From Christensenella sp. UBA4263 (lineage in GTDB: Bacteria; Bacillota; Clostridia; Christensenellales; Aristaeellaceae): a stretch of DNA of 18,560 nucleotides. The position numbers were made by a program, and so were the translations under genes. The stretch lies in the NCBI GenBank assembly GCA_002395225.1, contig DGWH01000158.1, positions 1-18,560 on the forward strand, in the 5' to 3' direction. Positions 1 to 7,995 of the stretch are shown here, in pieces (the first letter of the stretch is position 1; each line of letters starts with the position of its first letter). The notes below the pieces were generated by a model. The model saw only the letters and a program-made list of their open reading frames with translations. It ran no database searches and was not told where the DNA came from.

Positions 1-36
1 CAAACGAAATAATTCTGCATTTTTTGAATGTTCATC

Positions 37-65
37 TTGCAGATTGTCCGCAGCGGTGCTATAAT
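37..65 (+). promoter_or_regulatory. Predicted sigma-A promoter of the liv operon
   Basis: TTGCAG at 37-42, a 17-nt spacer and a perfect TATAAT at 60-65, preceded by TG one base upstream (extended -10, TGCTATAAT). Transcription would start near 72 and leave a leader of under 30 nt before livK, whose ribosome binding site AAAAGGAG lies at 82-89. There is no room for a T-box or other leader regulator downstream of this promoter. Confidence 0.75.
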
Positions 66-99
66 TTCGATAATCTTTTATAAAAGGAGCGATTGATCT

Positions 100-1251
100 A
101 TGAAAAAGCTTTTACTCGCAGTCCTTTGTCTCGCTCTTCTGATTCCGGCCTGTGTTCTGGCAGACGGAACAGTCAAGATCGGTGTATTCGAGCCGGCCAG
201 CGGCGACAGCGGTGCCGGCGGCAAGCAGGAAATGCTGGGCATGCAGTACGCCAATAAGGAATGCCCCACGGTTGAGATCGGCGGCGAAACATACAACGTC
301 GAGCTGGTCTATGCCGACAACGGTTCCTCGACCGATAAGGCACCCTCTGCCGCACAGCAGCTCGTTTCCAGCAACGTCTCTGTCGTTCTCGGTTCCTACG
401 GCTCCGGCGTCTCCATCGCGGGCAGCAAGTATTTCGAGGAAGCAAAGATTCCGGCCATCGGCGCCAGCTGCACCAATCCTCAGGTAACCCTGGGCAACAG
501 CCACTATTTCCGCATCTGCTTCCTGGATCCTTTCCAGGGCACGGTCATGGCCAACTACGCCTTTAAAGAGCTGGGTGCCAAAGTGGCCTACGTTCTGGCT
601 GAGCTGGGCAATGACTACGACGTCGGTCTGGCCCACTATTTCCAGGAGACCTTCGAGGCCCTCGGCGGACAGGTGATCTCCGATACCTTCCCCACCGGCA
701 CCTCTGATTTCACCTCTTATCTGACCAACGCCGCGATGTATTCCGCCGACGTCTTCTTCTGCCCGGTGTCCATCGCCTATTCCACCCAGATCATCGAGCA
801 GGCGGCCGGCCAGAACGTCACCTTCCCGATCCTCGGCGGCGACACCCTTGACTCCAACGTCGTTGTCAACGCCGCCCGCGGCAAGAACGTCACCGTCACC
901 ATCTCCACCTTCTATCAGGAAGGCGCCAACCAGACCTTCGACGAGGGATTCAAGGCCTGGCTGAACAGCGACTCTGAAGCGCTCACCAACAACGGCGGAA
1001 ACGACATGATTTCTGCGGTCAGCGTCATGGGCTATGATTCCTACTATACGGCCATTGAGGCGCTCAAAGCTGCCGGCTCCACCGACGGCGCTGCCGTGAT
1101 GGCTGCTCTGCCCTCTGTCACCCTGGACGGTGTTTCCGGCCATATCGCCTTTAATGAAACCGGCGATGCGATCCGCACCTCCGCGTTCATTAAAACCGTT
1201 GATACCAACACCGGCGACTGGAAGTTCGTTGCTGAGCAGACAGTCGAATAA
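100..1251 (+). CDS. livK: Branched-chain amino acid ABC transporter, substrate-binding protein (LivK/LivJ-like)
   Basis: Extracytoplasmic receptor that binds leucine/isoleucine/valine or a related amino acid and delivers it to the LivHM channel. The 383-residue product begins with a signal peptide: KK, a hydrophobic core to about residue 17, then I-P-A-C at 15-18 and V-L-A-D-G. It continues into a type I periplasmic-binding fold (Peripla_BP_6), starting with the typical strand VKIGVFEPASG near residue 25, and with GSYGSGVSIA near 98 in the ligand-cleft region. Cys18 could be a lipobox cysteine, but Pro at -2 is unusual; signal peptidase I cleavage after V-L-A is the alternative. The ATG at 100 follows AAAAGGAG with a 10-nt gap. 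It is the first gene of a five-gene liv operon. The family call is secure; the exact ligand is not visible from sequence. Confidence 0.95.
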   Translation: MKKLLLAVLCLALLIPACVLADGTVKIGVFEPASGDSGAGGKQEMLGMQYANKECPTVEIGGETYNVELVYADNGSSTDKAPSAAQQLVSSNVSVVLGSYGSGVSIAGSKYFEEAKIPAIGASCTNPQVTLGNSHYFRICFLDPFQGTVMANYAFKELGAKVAYVLAELGNDYDVGLAHYFQETFEALGGQVISDTFPTGTSDFTSYLTNAAMYSADVFFCPVSIAYSTQIIEQAAGQNVTFPILGGDTLDSNVVVNAARGKNVTVTISTFYQEGANQTFDEGFKAWLNSDSEALTNNGGNDMISAVSVMGYDSYYTAIEALKAAGSTDGAAVMAALPSVTLDGVSGHIAFNETGDAIRTSAFIKTVDTNTGDWKFVAEQTVE

Positions 1252-1279
1252 TTGTCCGCCCCTCCTGATGAATCCGTTC

Positions 1280-1313
1280 CGCGGCGGAGGCAAAATGCCC
1301 CCGCCGCGCTTTT
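1280..1313 (+). terminator. Terminator-like hairpin between livK and livH (attenuator)
   Basis: A 12-bp GC-rich stem pairs 1280-1291 with 1297-1308, with one A-C mismatch (1288/1300) and a five-base AAAAT loop. A short T run (1310-1313) follows. It lies in the 85-nt gap after the livK stop. Since the permease and ATPase genes follow without another clear promoter, it probably acts as a partial terminator or 3'-end stabiliser, giving more binding protein than channel. That role is inferred from similar transporter operons. Confidence 0.6.
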
Positions 1314-1357
1314 CTACCTGCATTCGCTATCCATAGATGAAAGGGTGTGTTTACCCC

Positions 1358-2281
1358 GTGTGGAATACGATTTTTCCTTATCTGCTCTCCGGCATCTCCG
1401 TGGGCGGACAATATGCCCTGATTGCCATCGGCTACACCATGGTTTACGGCATCCTGCGCCTGATTAACTTTGCTCACGGCGATGTGTTCATGGTTGCCGG
1501 CATCCTGATGGTCTACATTTCTGCCAGCGGCCTGCCGCTTTTCCTCTCCATTCCCCTCGTTCTCCTCGTGACCTCCCTGATCGGCTACCTGATCGAACGG
1601 ATTGCCTACAAGCCGCTCCGTCAGGCTCCCCGGATGAGCGTCATGATCAGCGCCATCGGCGTGTCCTATACCCTGCAGAACCTGGTTCTCTATATCACCG
1701 GCGGTCTGAACCAGCTCTATCCCACCATCCCGTGGATTTCCAGCTCCATTACCATCGGCTCCGCCACGACCAAAATCGTGACCGTCATCACGCCGTTCCT
1801 GACCATTGCACTGGTCGTCGGTCTGGTTCTGCTGATCAATAACACGAAAATCGGCATGGCCATGCGGGCCGTATCCAAGGATTTTGAAACATCGCAGTTA
1901 ATGGGCATCAACATCAACCGGGTCATCTCCGTGACCTTTGTCATCGGTTCCTTCCTGGCCGGTGTCGGTTCCCTTCTATACTTCTCCAACTACACCACCG
2001 TCATTCAGACCTCCGGCGCCATGCCGGGCCTCAAAGCCTTCGTCGCCGCCGTTTTCGGCGGAATCGGCAGCATTCCGGGCGCGGTGATCGGTGCGTTTAT
2101 CATCGGCATTGCCGAGAACATCATCAAGGGTCTTGACATCATTCTGTTCAAGGCCGGTCTGATCGCCAAGCCCTTGGGTCTGGCCACCTTCTCGGACGCA
2201 TTTACATTTGCTCTGCTCATCATCATTCTGGTTGTCAAGCCGACCGGCCTGTTTGGTGAGAAGACAACGGACAAGGTGTAA
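1358..2281 (+). CDS. livH: Branched-chain amino acid ABC transporter permease LivH
   Basis: One of two membrane subunits forming the Liv import channel. The protein is almost entirely hydrophobic, with about eight predicted membrane segments. Family-typical stretches are visible: GGQYALIAIGYTMVYGILRL and INFAHGD near the N terminus, and the EAA-type cytoplasmic loop around GMAMRAVSKDFETSQLMGI, which would contact the ATPases. G-GIGSIPGAVIGAFIIGIAE lies near the C terminus. Two starts are possible. ATG at 1337 has no ribosome binding site, whereas GTG at 1358 follows AAAGGG at 1340-1345 with a 12-nt gap. I chose GTG (307 residues), but the seven extra residues cannot be excluded. livM starts 10 nt after the stop. 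Confidence 0.93.
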   Translation: MWNTIFPYLLSGISVGGQYALIAIGYTMVYGILRLINFAHGDVFMVAGILMVYISASGLPLFLSIPLVLLVTSLIGYLIERIAYKPLRQAPRMSVMISAIGVSYTLQNLVLYITGGLNQLYPTIPWISSSITIGSATTKIVTVITPFLTIALVVGLVLLINNTKIGMAMRAVSKDFETSQLMGININRVISVTFVIGSFLAGVGSLLYFSNYTTVIQTSGAMPGLKAFVAAVFGGIGSIPGAVIGAFIIGIAENIIKGLDIILFKAGLIAKPLGLATFSDAFTFALLIIILVVKPTGLFGEKTTDKV

Positions 2282-2291
2282 GGAGGTTCTT

Positions 2292-3419
2292 ATGAGCAGT
2301 CCAGTCAAAAAGAAAACTCTCTCAAAGGAACAGATTCTGAGCGCCGTCATTGTTCTGCTTTTCTATGCAGCCGTGTTTATCGCCGAGCAGATCATTCCCT
2401 CCACTTCCATGCTGTTCACGGTTCTCAAGAAGGGCGCCACCTACGCGCTGGTCGCCGTCTCCATGAACCTCCTGAACGGCTTCACCGGCATCTTCTCTCT
2501 GGGCCAGGCCGGATTCATGCTGATCGGCGCCTATGTCTACGCCATCTTCACCATTCCGCTGGCGCAGCGTGCCAGTGTCTATCAGTACTATAACGGCGGC
2601 ATTGTTCAGTTCACGCTGCCCCTGTTTCTGGCCATGATCCTCGCCGGACTGGTCGCCGCCTTCTTCGCGTTCCTCATCGGCCTCCCTGTCCTGCGCCTCA
2701 AGAGCGACTATCTGGCCGTTGCCACCCTGGGCTTCGCGGAAATCATGCGTGCCGTCTTCCAGTGGGACAAAATCGGCCCCCTGACCAACGGCTCCAACAT
2801 GCTTCGCCTGTTCCCCACCTTCAACGACTTCAACATCCGCAATGCCTCGGGCGAGGTGACCATTTACCTCTCCACGCTGGTTCCCCTGCTGATATCCGGG
2901 TTCTGTATCGCGCTGATTGTCCTTCTGATCAATTCCACCTTCGGCCGGGCCCTGCGGGCCATCAAGGACGATGAAATCGCCGCTGAGGCCATGGGCATCC
3001 ACCTCTCCAGCCATAAGCAGCTGGCGTTCTGCATCTCCTCCTTCTTTACCGGCGTCGGCGGTGCCATGCTGGCCATGTACCAGACAACGGTTCAGGCCAA
3101 GTCATTTACCACGGCCATGACCTATGAAATCCTGCTCATCGTCGTCATCGGCGGCATCGGTTCGGTTACCGGTTCCTGCATTTCCTCTTTCCTGTTCGTG
3201 GCCTGTTCGGAGTGGTGGCTGCGCTTCCTTGATCAGAAACAGATGATCGGAAACTTTGAGGTCCCGCTGCTTCGCAACGGCTTCCGCCTGGTGGTCTTCT
3301 CCGTCATCATTATGATCGTCGTCCTGTTCTTCCGTCAGGGCATCATGGGAACCCGCGAACTGCCGGATCTGTTCCGAAAACGGCAGCGTGACAAGAAGAA
3401 AGGAGGGCTGAAGGCATGA
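2292..3419 (+). CDS. livM: Branched-chain amino acid ABC transporter permease LivM
   Basis: Second membrane subunit of the Liv importer, 375 residues. After a short basic N terminus (S-S-P-V-K-K-K) it shows multiple membrane segments, the family motif NLLNGFTGIFSLGQAGFM in the first third, LRLKSDYLAVATLGFAEI in the middle and the EAA-like loop GRALRAIKDDEIAAEAMGI that should dock on LivG/LivF. GGIGSVTGS follows near the C terminus. The ATG at 2292 sits 5 nt after AGGAGG (2281-2286), which decides the start against the longer upstream reading frame overlapping livH. The last four bases (ATGA) overlap the livG start, so translation of the two is probably coupled. The basic tail (RKRQRDKKKGG) is likely cytoplasmic. 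Confidence 0.95.
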   Translation: MSSPVKKKTLSKEQILSAVIVLLFYAAVFIAEQIIPSTSMLFTVLKKGATYALVAVSMNLLNGFTGIFSLGQAGFMLIGAYVYAIFTIPLAQRASVYQYYNGGIVQFTLPLFLAMILAGLVAAFFAFLIGLPVLRLKSDYLAVATLGFAEIMRAVFQWDKIGPLTNGSNMLRLFPTFNDFNIRNASGEVTIYLSTLVPLLISGFCIALIVLLINSTFGRALRAIKDDEIAAEAMGIHLSSHKQLAFCISSFFTGVGGAMLAMYQTTVQAKSFTTAMTYEILLIVVIGGIGSVTGSCISSFLFVACSEWWLRFLDQKQMIGNFEVPLLRNGFRLVVFSVIIMIVVLFFRQGIMGTRELPDLFRKRQRDKKKGGLKA

Positions 3420-4183
3420 GCGAACATGTCCTCAAAATCGAGCATCTCACCATGCAGTTCGGCGGCGTCGTGGCGGTTGATGATTTCTCCATGTTCATCA
3501 ACAAGGGGGAAATCGTGGCCCTCATCGGCCCCAACGGTGCCGGAAAGACGACGGCCTTTAATGCCGTCACCGGCGTCTACACCCCCACCTCCGGTTCCAT
3601 TTCCCTCCTGGGCGAGAAGATCACCGGAAAGCGGCCGGACCAGATTACCAAGCTCGGCATTGCCAGAACATTCCAGAACATCCGCCTCTTCTCCTCCATG
3701 ACGGTTTTTGAAAACGTTCTCACTGCCCACCATCTGAGGAAGACCAGCAACATCTTTACCGCCACCCTTCGTCTCAACGCGGCCGAGGAGCGGCGGATGC
3801 GGGAGGATACCGCCGCCCTGCTGCGCCAGGTCGATCTCTACGACCTGCGCGATGAGATGGCCACCTCCCTTCCCTACGGCAAACAGCGCCTCCTTGAAAT
3901 CGTACGGGCCCTGGCGACCCGCCCGAAACTCCTCCTGCTGGATGAACCAGCTGCCGGCATGAACCCGCAGGAAACCGATGAACTGGCTGAATTTATCCGC
4001 CAGATCCGGGATGTATTCAATCTGTCCATCTTTATCATTGAGCATCATATGAATCTGGTGATGGAAATCTCTGACCGGATCTACGTCATTGAATTCGGCA
4101 AGCAGATTGCCGAGGGCGTTCCCTCTGAAATTCAGAACAACGAGGCTGTCATTGCAGCCTACCTGGGAGGTGATGACCTGTGA
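3416..4183 (+). CDS. livG: Branched-chain amino acid ABC transporter ATPase LivG
   Basis: Cytoplasmic ATPase that powers the Liv importer, probably as a heterodimer with LivF. The 255 residues contain Walker A GPNGAGKTT at 38-46, Q-loop Gln near 88 (RTFQNIRLF), the LivG-type signature LPYGKQRLLEI at 152-162, Walker B LLLLDE at 172-177 followed by PAAGMNP, and the H-loop in FIIEHHMNLV. The C terminus AAYLGG is typical of the family. The longer insert between Q-loop and signature (about residues 105-150) is the normal difference between LivG and LivF. The ATG lies within the livM stop (ATGA), with AGGAGG just upstream inside livM; its own stop overlaps the livF start (GTGA). Confidence 0.96.
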   Translation: MSEHVLKIEHLTMQFGGVVAVDDFSMFINKGEIVALIGPNGAGKTTAFNAVTGVYTPTSGSISLLGEKITGKRPDQITKLGIARTFQNIRLFSSMTVFENVLTAHHLRKTSNIFTATLRLNAAEERRMREDTAALLRQVDLYDLRDEMATSLPYGKQRLLEIVRALATRPKLLLLDEPAAGMNPQETDELAEFIRQIRDVFNLSIFIIEHHMNLVMEISDRIYVIEFGKQIAEGVPSEIQNNEAVIAAYLGGDDL

Positions 4184-4896
4184 GCCTGCTCAAAGTCATG
4201 AATCTCAAAGTGAGCTACGGCGGAATCGAAGCGCTCAAGGGCGTTTCCTTTGAGGTGGAAAAAGGCCAGATTGTCACCCTGATCGGTGCCAATGGCGCCG
4301 GCAAGTCCACCACCCTTCGCGCCATCTCCGGTCTGGTGCCAATCAAAAGCGGGACGATTACCTATGACGGGAATGTCATCTCCGGCCAGCAGCCCCAGCA
4401 GATCGTCTCAGAAGGCCTGTGCATGGTGCCGGAAGGCCGCCGCGTCTTCCCCAACCTCACCGTCTATGAGAACCTGCGCATCGGCGCCTACCTGCGGAAA
4501 GATGACATCACCGCTGACGTGGAACACGTTTATCAGCTCTTCCCCCGCCTCAAGGAACGTTCCTGGCAGCTGGCAGGAACCCTGTCCGGCGGCGAACAGC
4601 AGATGCTGGCGGTAGGACGTGCCCTCATGATGCGTCCCAAGCTCCTGATGATGGATGAGCCTTCCCTCGGTCTGGCGCCCCTCATCATCCGGAATATCTT
4701 TGAAATCATTCAGACGCTGCACGAAGAAGGCATCACCATTCTCCTGGTCGAACAGAACGCCAACGCTGCCCTCAAAATCGCCGACTACGCCTTTGTCCTT
4801 GAGACCGGCTCCCTCGGCATGCAGGGGTCCGGCCACGACCTTCTCAACGATCCCGGCATTAAGGCAGCCTATCTCGGAAAGTCATCTTCCAAATAA
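4180..4896 (+). CDS. livF: Branched-chain amino acid ABC transporter ATPase LivF
   Basis: Second ATPase of the Liv importer, 238 residues. Walker A GANGAGKS is at 36-43, the Q-loop region is replaced by the LivF-typical MVPEGRRVFPNLTV at 82-94, the signature LSGGEQQMLAVGRAL is at 135-149, and Walker B LLMMDEPSLGLAP is at 155-167. The H-loop region reads ILLVEQNA, with Gln-Asn in place of His as in most LivF proteins. The start is GTG at 4180, overlapping the livG stop, with GGGAGG at 4165-4170 as ribosome binding site. It is the last gene of the operon, followed 38 nt later by a strong terminator. Confidence 0.96.
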   Translation: MSLLKVMNLKVSYGGIEALKGVSFEVEKGQIVTLIGANGAGKSTTLRAISGLVPIKSGTITYDGNVISGQQPQQIVSEGLCMVPEGRRVFPNLTVYENLRIGAYLRKDDITADVEHVYQLFPRLKERSWQLAGTLSGGEQQMLAVGRALMMRPKLLMMDEPSLGLAPLIIRNIFEIIQTLHEEGITILLVEQNANAALKIADYAFVLETGSLGMQGSGHDLLNDPGIKAAYLGKSSSK

Positions 4897-4934
4897 GATC
4901 ATCCGAACGGCTTTTCCAGTTTTTCAAATGACCA

Positions 4935-4977
4935 AAAAAGGCTTCACGAAAACAACTGTTTTCGCTGAAGCCTTTTT
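4935..4977 (+). terminator. Intrinsic terminator of the liv operon
   Basis: The stem pairs 4935-4953 with 4958-4977 (one bulged C at 4965) around an AACT loop; 19 base pairs in all. The 3' arm ends in CCTTTTT, and the 5' arm begins with an A run, so the hairpin could also work on the opposite strand. Confidence 0.88.
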
Positions 4978-5014
4978 CAGTGTGTAAAGAGCCGATTTTA
5001 TGATAAACTATATG

Positions 5015-5204
5015 GACCGCGAGCATTCACGGTCAGGCACCGGTGACAGTCGATCAGCCGACTTAAACCCAGGCGGCGGCTGAGGCAACGGACTGAGCCG
5101 CAGGGAAACGAGCAGGCATCTGTCCAGTATCCGCTCCGAAAATGCGGTGGCGCGAAAGACCGGGATGCGGCCCGTGAAGGAGCGGCCCTGTCGCGCTGCG
5201 ACAG
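5015..5204 (+). ncRNA. Possible structured RNA or long structured leader, family not recognised
   Basis: The gap between livF and the esterase remnant (4978-5272) holds no credible gene but is dense in complementary segments: 5015-5019/5030-5034 (GACCG/CGGTC), 5048-5052/5059-5063 (AGTCG/CGACT), 5076-5081/5096-5101 (GCGGCT/AGCCGC), 5131-5137/5179-5185 (CCGCTCC/GGAGCGG) enclosing 5161-5164/5171-5174, and 5188-5194/5198-5204 (CTGTCGC/GCGACAG). A second AGCCGC at 5229-5234 could compete for 5076-5081. The unpaired linkers are purine-rich. I do not match it to tmRNA, RNase P, 6S or SRP RNA. The strand is assumed from the downstream gene. GC-rich DNA forms short helices by chance, so confidence is low. 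Confidence 0.3.
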
Positions 5205-5272
5205 CTTGGCAAAGTCGGGGCAGAACAAAGCCGCTTCCGCAAAAGACTGCATTGAGGAGGAGACAGAGCGAG

Positions 5273-6543
5273 ATGACGATGAAAAAGAAACCTTACTGGA
5301 TACTCGTGCTGGCAGCGCTTGTTTCTCCTATGGCGGAACCACCGATCCCCTCTATGACGGACAGAGCTTTGCGAAAGCCCATGACGACGTCATCCTGGTG
5401 ACCTGCAATTATCGTCTCGGACTGATGGGATTTCCGGACTTTTCCAAAATTGAAGGAGGAGAGGAATATACGGAGATCAATCTCGCGCTCCGGGATCAGA
5501 TTGCCGCGCTCGAATGGATTCAGCGAAACATTGCCGCCTTTGGCGGGGATCCTGACAATGTGACCATCTTCGGCGAATCCGCTGGCGCCTTCTCTGTGAC
5601 CGCCATGATGCTTTCGCCGAAGGCAAAGGGTCTGTTCCGGCGGGCAATCGCCCAGAGCGGAGAGATCGCCCCCAAGCCCAGGGAAGCCGCGCAGGCGTAT
5701 GCCGATTTCATCATGGACGTTTCCGGCGCGAAAAACATGGAGGAACTCCTGGCAATTTCGGGTGAGGAATGGATGGAGCTGGACGGGAAATTCGCCATTG
5801 GGGATGCCAACTGCCTGGGTGTGACGGACGGAGACATTATTCCGGAAGACCTCGATAAAGCCTATGAGGAGGCCGCGAAGAGCGGCGTACAGCTGATCAT
5901 CGGCTCCAACGCGGACGAATGGAACTATTTCAGGGCAGACTGCCCGGGCGATACAGATCAGGAAAAGCTTGTCTCATGGGTTCAAATCATGAAGGAAATG
6001 GTCCAGCAGGCCTGCGCTCAAACGGATGCGGAGGGCAAAGCCGCGCTTGAGGAACTGATCCGTTATGAGGAAAGCATCGTCCCGGAGGAATATGCCAAAG
6101 ATGCGGAAGTGAAAGAAGCGCTCACATTATCCGGATTTGTGACGGAAGCCTAGAGATATGAAATTCTGGACTTTGCGGAACGGTTTGCAGACGCGGGCGG
6201 GGATGTTCGGGTCTATCTCTGGACCATCTCTTCCACAAAGGAAGAAAAGTTCAAAAGTGCGGTTCACGCGGTTGAACTGGGATATGTGTTCAATAATGAG
6301 GATCCGCTGTACGCAGGGGAAATCGATCCCGAAGCCGCTGCGAAAGTTCAGGAAGCATGGGTCAGTTTTGCCAAAACAGGCGTTCCGTTGGTAAACGGCA
6401 TCGACTGGAAGCCGTATCATTCCGACACAAGAGAGACTCTGGTGATTGGAAAGGACGAATGGACCTGCGTTCAGGATCCCTCAAAGACGCCGCGCGAACT
6501 TCTTGAAAAGGCTTTCGGGGACAATCCGTACCGCGTGTGGTAA
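5273..6543 (+). pseudogene. Decayed type-B carboxylesterase (internal deletion, frame change and amber codon)
   Basis: ATG at 5273 follows GGAGGAG and opens a signal peptide (MTMKKKPYWILVLAAL). Within about 20 codons the reading frame jumps to a carboxylesterase body starting at FSYGGTTDPLYDG. The normal segment between signal peptide and the HGGGF oxyanion-hole motif, usually about 100 residues, is missing and only F-S-Y-G-G remains. The nucleophile elbow FGESAGAF is intact (Ser codon 5578-5580), as is the probable acid in SNADEW. TAG at 6151-6153 then interrupts the frame. Downstream, in the same frame, homology continues through VHAVELGYVFNN (catalytic His) to NPYRVW and TAA at 6541-6543. 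Neither remaining fragment could form a complete triad with an oxyanion hole. A CAG-to-TAG change would explain the stop (inference). The intact ancestor was probably a secreted esterase of unknown substrate. Confidence 0.85.
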
Positions 6544-6636
6544 CCCACTGCCTGAGCCGGAAACAGACTCACTGTCTGCCGAAAAACAACCGGAGAGTCC
6601 CCGTTGAAAGGTTCCTTTCCGGTACACGGACAACTT

Positions 6637-6683
6637 AAAAGCGGCTTCACAGGAACAGCTGATTCCTGTGAAGCCGCTTTTTT
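6637..6683. terminator. Bidirectional intrinsic terminator
   Basis: A perfect 19-bp stem pairs 6637-6655 with 6663-6681 around a 7-nt loop, with AAAA before the 5' arm core and a run of six T at the 3' end (6678-6683). It can end transcription of the esterase remnant from the left and of the dctP-like gene from the right. The remaining gap up to 6862 shows no other clear feature. Confidence 0.85.
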
Positions 6684-6862
6684 GCAGGGCTGTGTCCACC
6701 CTCTCAATGACTCATCCAATTCCAAACACAGCGGACGGGAACTCCATGAAAACGAACACGCACGGACTATCCGGATACGCTTCATCTGCTGCCGAAACCA
6801 GCCGGGAACCGGACTTTTCCATGTGTCCGTTTGGCAGGTTGCTCTTTCCGGAACCTCTGTTC

Positions 6863-7864
6863 TCAGTAGTCTTTGCTGCGAATACGTTCAACCAGCTTCC
6901 GGATATTTTCCGTCTGCATATCGTAAATGGGCTGACAGGCCTCCTGCCACTTTTCAATATCCGAAACGGGGAGCAGCTTGACCCCTTTGGATTCAAGCTC
7001 TTCAAAAAAGGCTTTTTCCTGACGGACATTGTACTCATAGCAGGCATCACTTGCCACTTTGCCGGCTTCCAGCATCCAGCCTTTCTGCTCATCCGTCAGT
7101 GTCTCCCATGTACTGGCACTGACCAGCAGAACGCCGCAGCCGAACGTGTGCGCATCCTGAATCAGATAAGGCGCCACTTCACTGAATCCCATGGAGATGT
7201 ACGGAATAATGCCGTTCTCCGCCGCATCGATATTTTCGGACTGAAGCGACAGTTTCAGCTCATTGTAAGGGATCTCAATCGGATGGCCGCCAAGGGCTTT
7301 CGTCATATCCCCCAGAATGCCGAGTCCCGGAACGCGGAAAGTCAGTTTTTTGCACATGTCCAGCGTGAAACTGTCCGGCTTTCCCAGACTCTCATACGCC
7401 TTATTGGTCATGAAGTAATACCTGGGGCCTTCCACCAGCCATGCAATGGCCACAAAATGACACTTTTCCGGATCTACACTGTTCAGCAGTTCCTGCCCCA
7501 GAGGACTGACCGCCATCTGTTCAAAGTCTTCCATGTTTTTAAACAGATACGGAAGACCTGTTGCGGCGATCTCCTCGGCGCCGTAATTGACCAGCGAGGA
7601 AGCATTTCCGCGGAAAATATCCAGTGTTCCATCCTGGAGAGATTTCATTGAAAGATCCTCTCCGCCGAGCATCCCGTTGATGTACAGATCAATGGACATC
7701 GTTCCGCCCGAGAGCTCATTCAGTTTTTCGACAAACGCATAGGCGCCTACCGTTGCCCCGTATGTCTCATCACAAACCTCATTCCACATGAGCGTGGTTG
7801 CGGCAGAGGCACTCGCCGCCATCAGTACCAGCACCAGTCCGATTAACAGTAAACGTTTCAACAT
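6863..7864 (-). CDS. TRAP transporter solute-binding protein, DctP family (orphan)
   Basis: Extracytoplasmic receptor of the TRAP type, usually binding small organic acids, 333 residues. A signal peptide occupies residues 1-21 (MLKRLLLIGL core, then A-S-A-S-A-A), apparently a signal peptidase I site with no lipobox cysteine. The mature part has the family landmarks: a first-strand region ATTLMWNEV, Arg177 in LTFRVPG (the conserved carboxylate-binding Arg), and the PYNELKLSLQSENIDAAENG block at 199-218, matching the usual E...LQ.G.vDg.En pattern. ATG at 7864 was chosen because AAAGGAGGGAG lies directly upstream; the longer reading frame would absorb that site. No DctQ or DctM membrane gene is in the window. 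The neighbour upstream is a diguanylate cyclase on the same strand, 131 nt away, with no obvious terminator or strong promoter between, so co-transcription is plausible. Confidence 0.92.
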   Translation of the reverse strand: MLKRLLLIGLVLVLMAASASAATTLMWNEVCDETYGATVGAYAFVEKLNELSGGTMSIDLYINGMLGGEDLSMKSLQDGTLDIFRGNASSLVNYGAEEIAATGLPYLFKNMEDFEQMAVSPLGQELLNSVDPEKCHFVAIAWLVEGPRYYFMTNKAYESLGKPDSFTLDMCKKLTFRVPGLGILGDMTKALGGHPIEIPYNELKLSLQSENIDAAENGIIPYISMGFSEVAPYLIQDAHTFGCGVLLVSASTWETLTDEQKGWMLEAGKVASDACYEYNVRQEKAFFEELESKGVKLLPVSDIEKWQEACQPIYDMQTENIRKLVERIRSKDY

Positions 7865-7975
7865 TTTCTCTCCCTCCTTTAGCTTCCCCATTGTCATTTG
7901 CCGCACGGCGGCAGGGCTGTTTTCCTATTTTCAATCTTCGGCATTCGCCGCCGACTGTTTTTCATTCTTATTCGC

Positions 7976-7991
7976 CTGCACGGCCGTGCAG
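7976..7991. repeat. 16-bp perfect palindrome after the diguanylate cyclase gene
   Basis: CTGCACGGCCGTGCAG lies 4 nt past the stop of the cyclase gene. It could form a short hairpin in the transcript, but no T run follows on the minus strand, so it is not a convincing terminator. A second small hairpin (TGCCGC/GCGGCA, 7899-7904/7908-7913) lies between it and the dctP ribosome binding site. Possible roles are mRNA processing or protein binding; neither is shown. Confidence 0.5.
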
Positions 7992-7995
7992 TGCC

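Noticed and set aside
112..1323. 403-codon open frame antisense to livK
   Set aside because: It lies wholly opposite a clear binding-protein gene, has no family motifs and low-complexity Gly/Asp-rich content typical of antisense frames in GC-rich genes.
2208..2291. Upstream extension of livM overlapping livH
   Set aside because: AGGAGG at 2281-2286 points to ATG 2292, and the extension would overlap the end of livH by more than 70 nt.
6151..6153. TAG in the esterase as recoding (pyrrolysine or read-through)
   Set aside because: The same gene also lacks about 100 codons around the oxyanion hole, so simple gene decay explains both lesions. No pyl genes or special downstream structure were seen.
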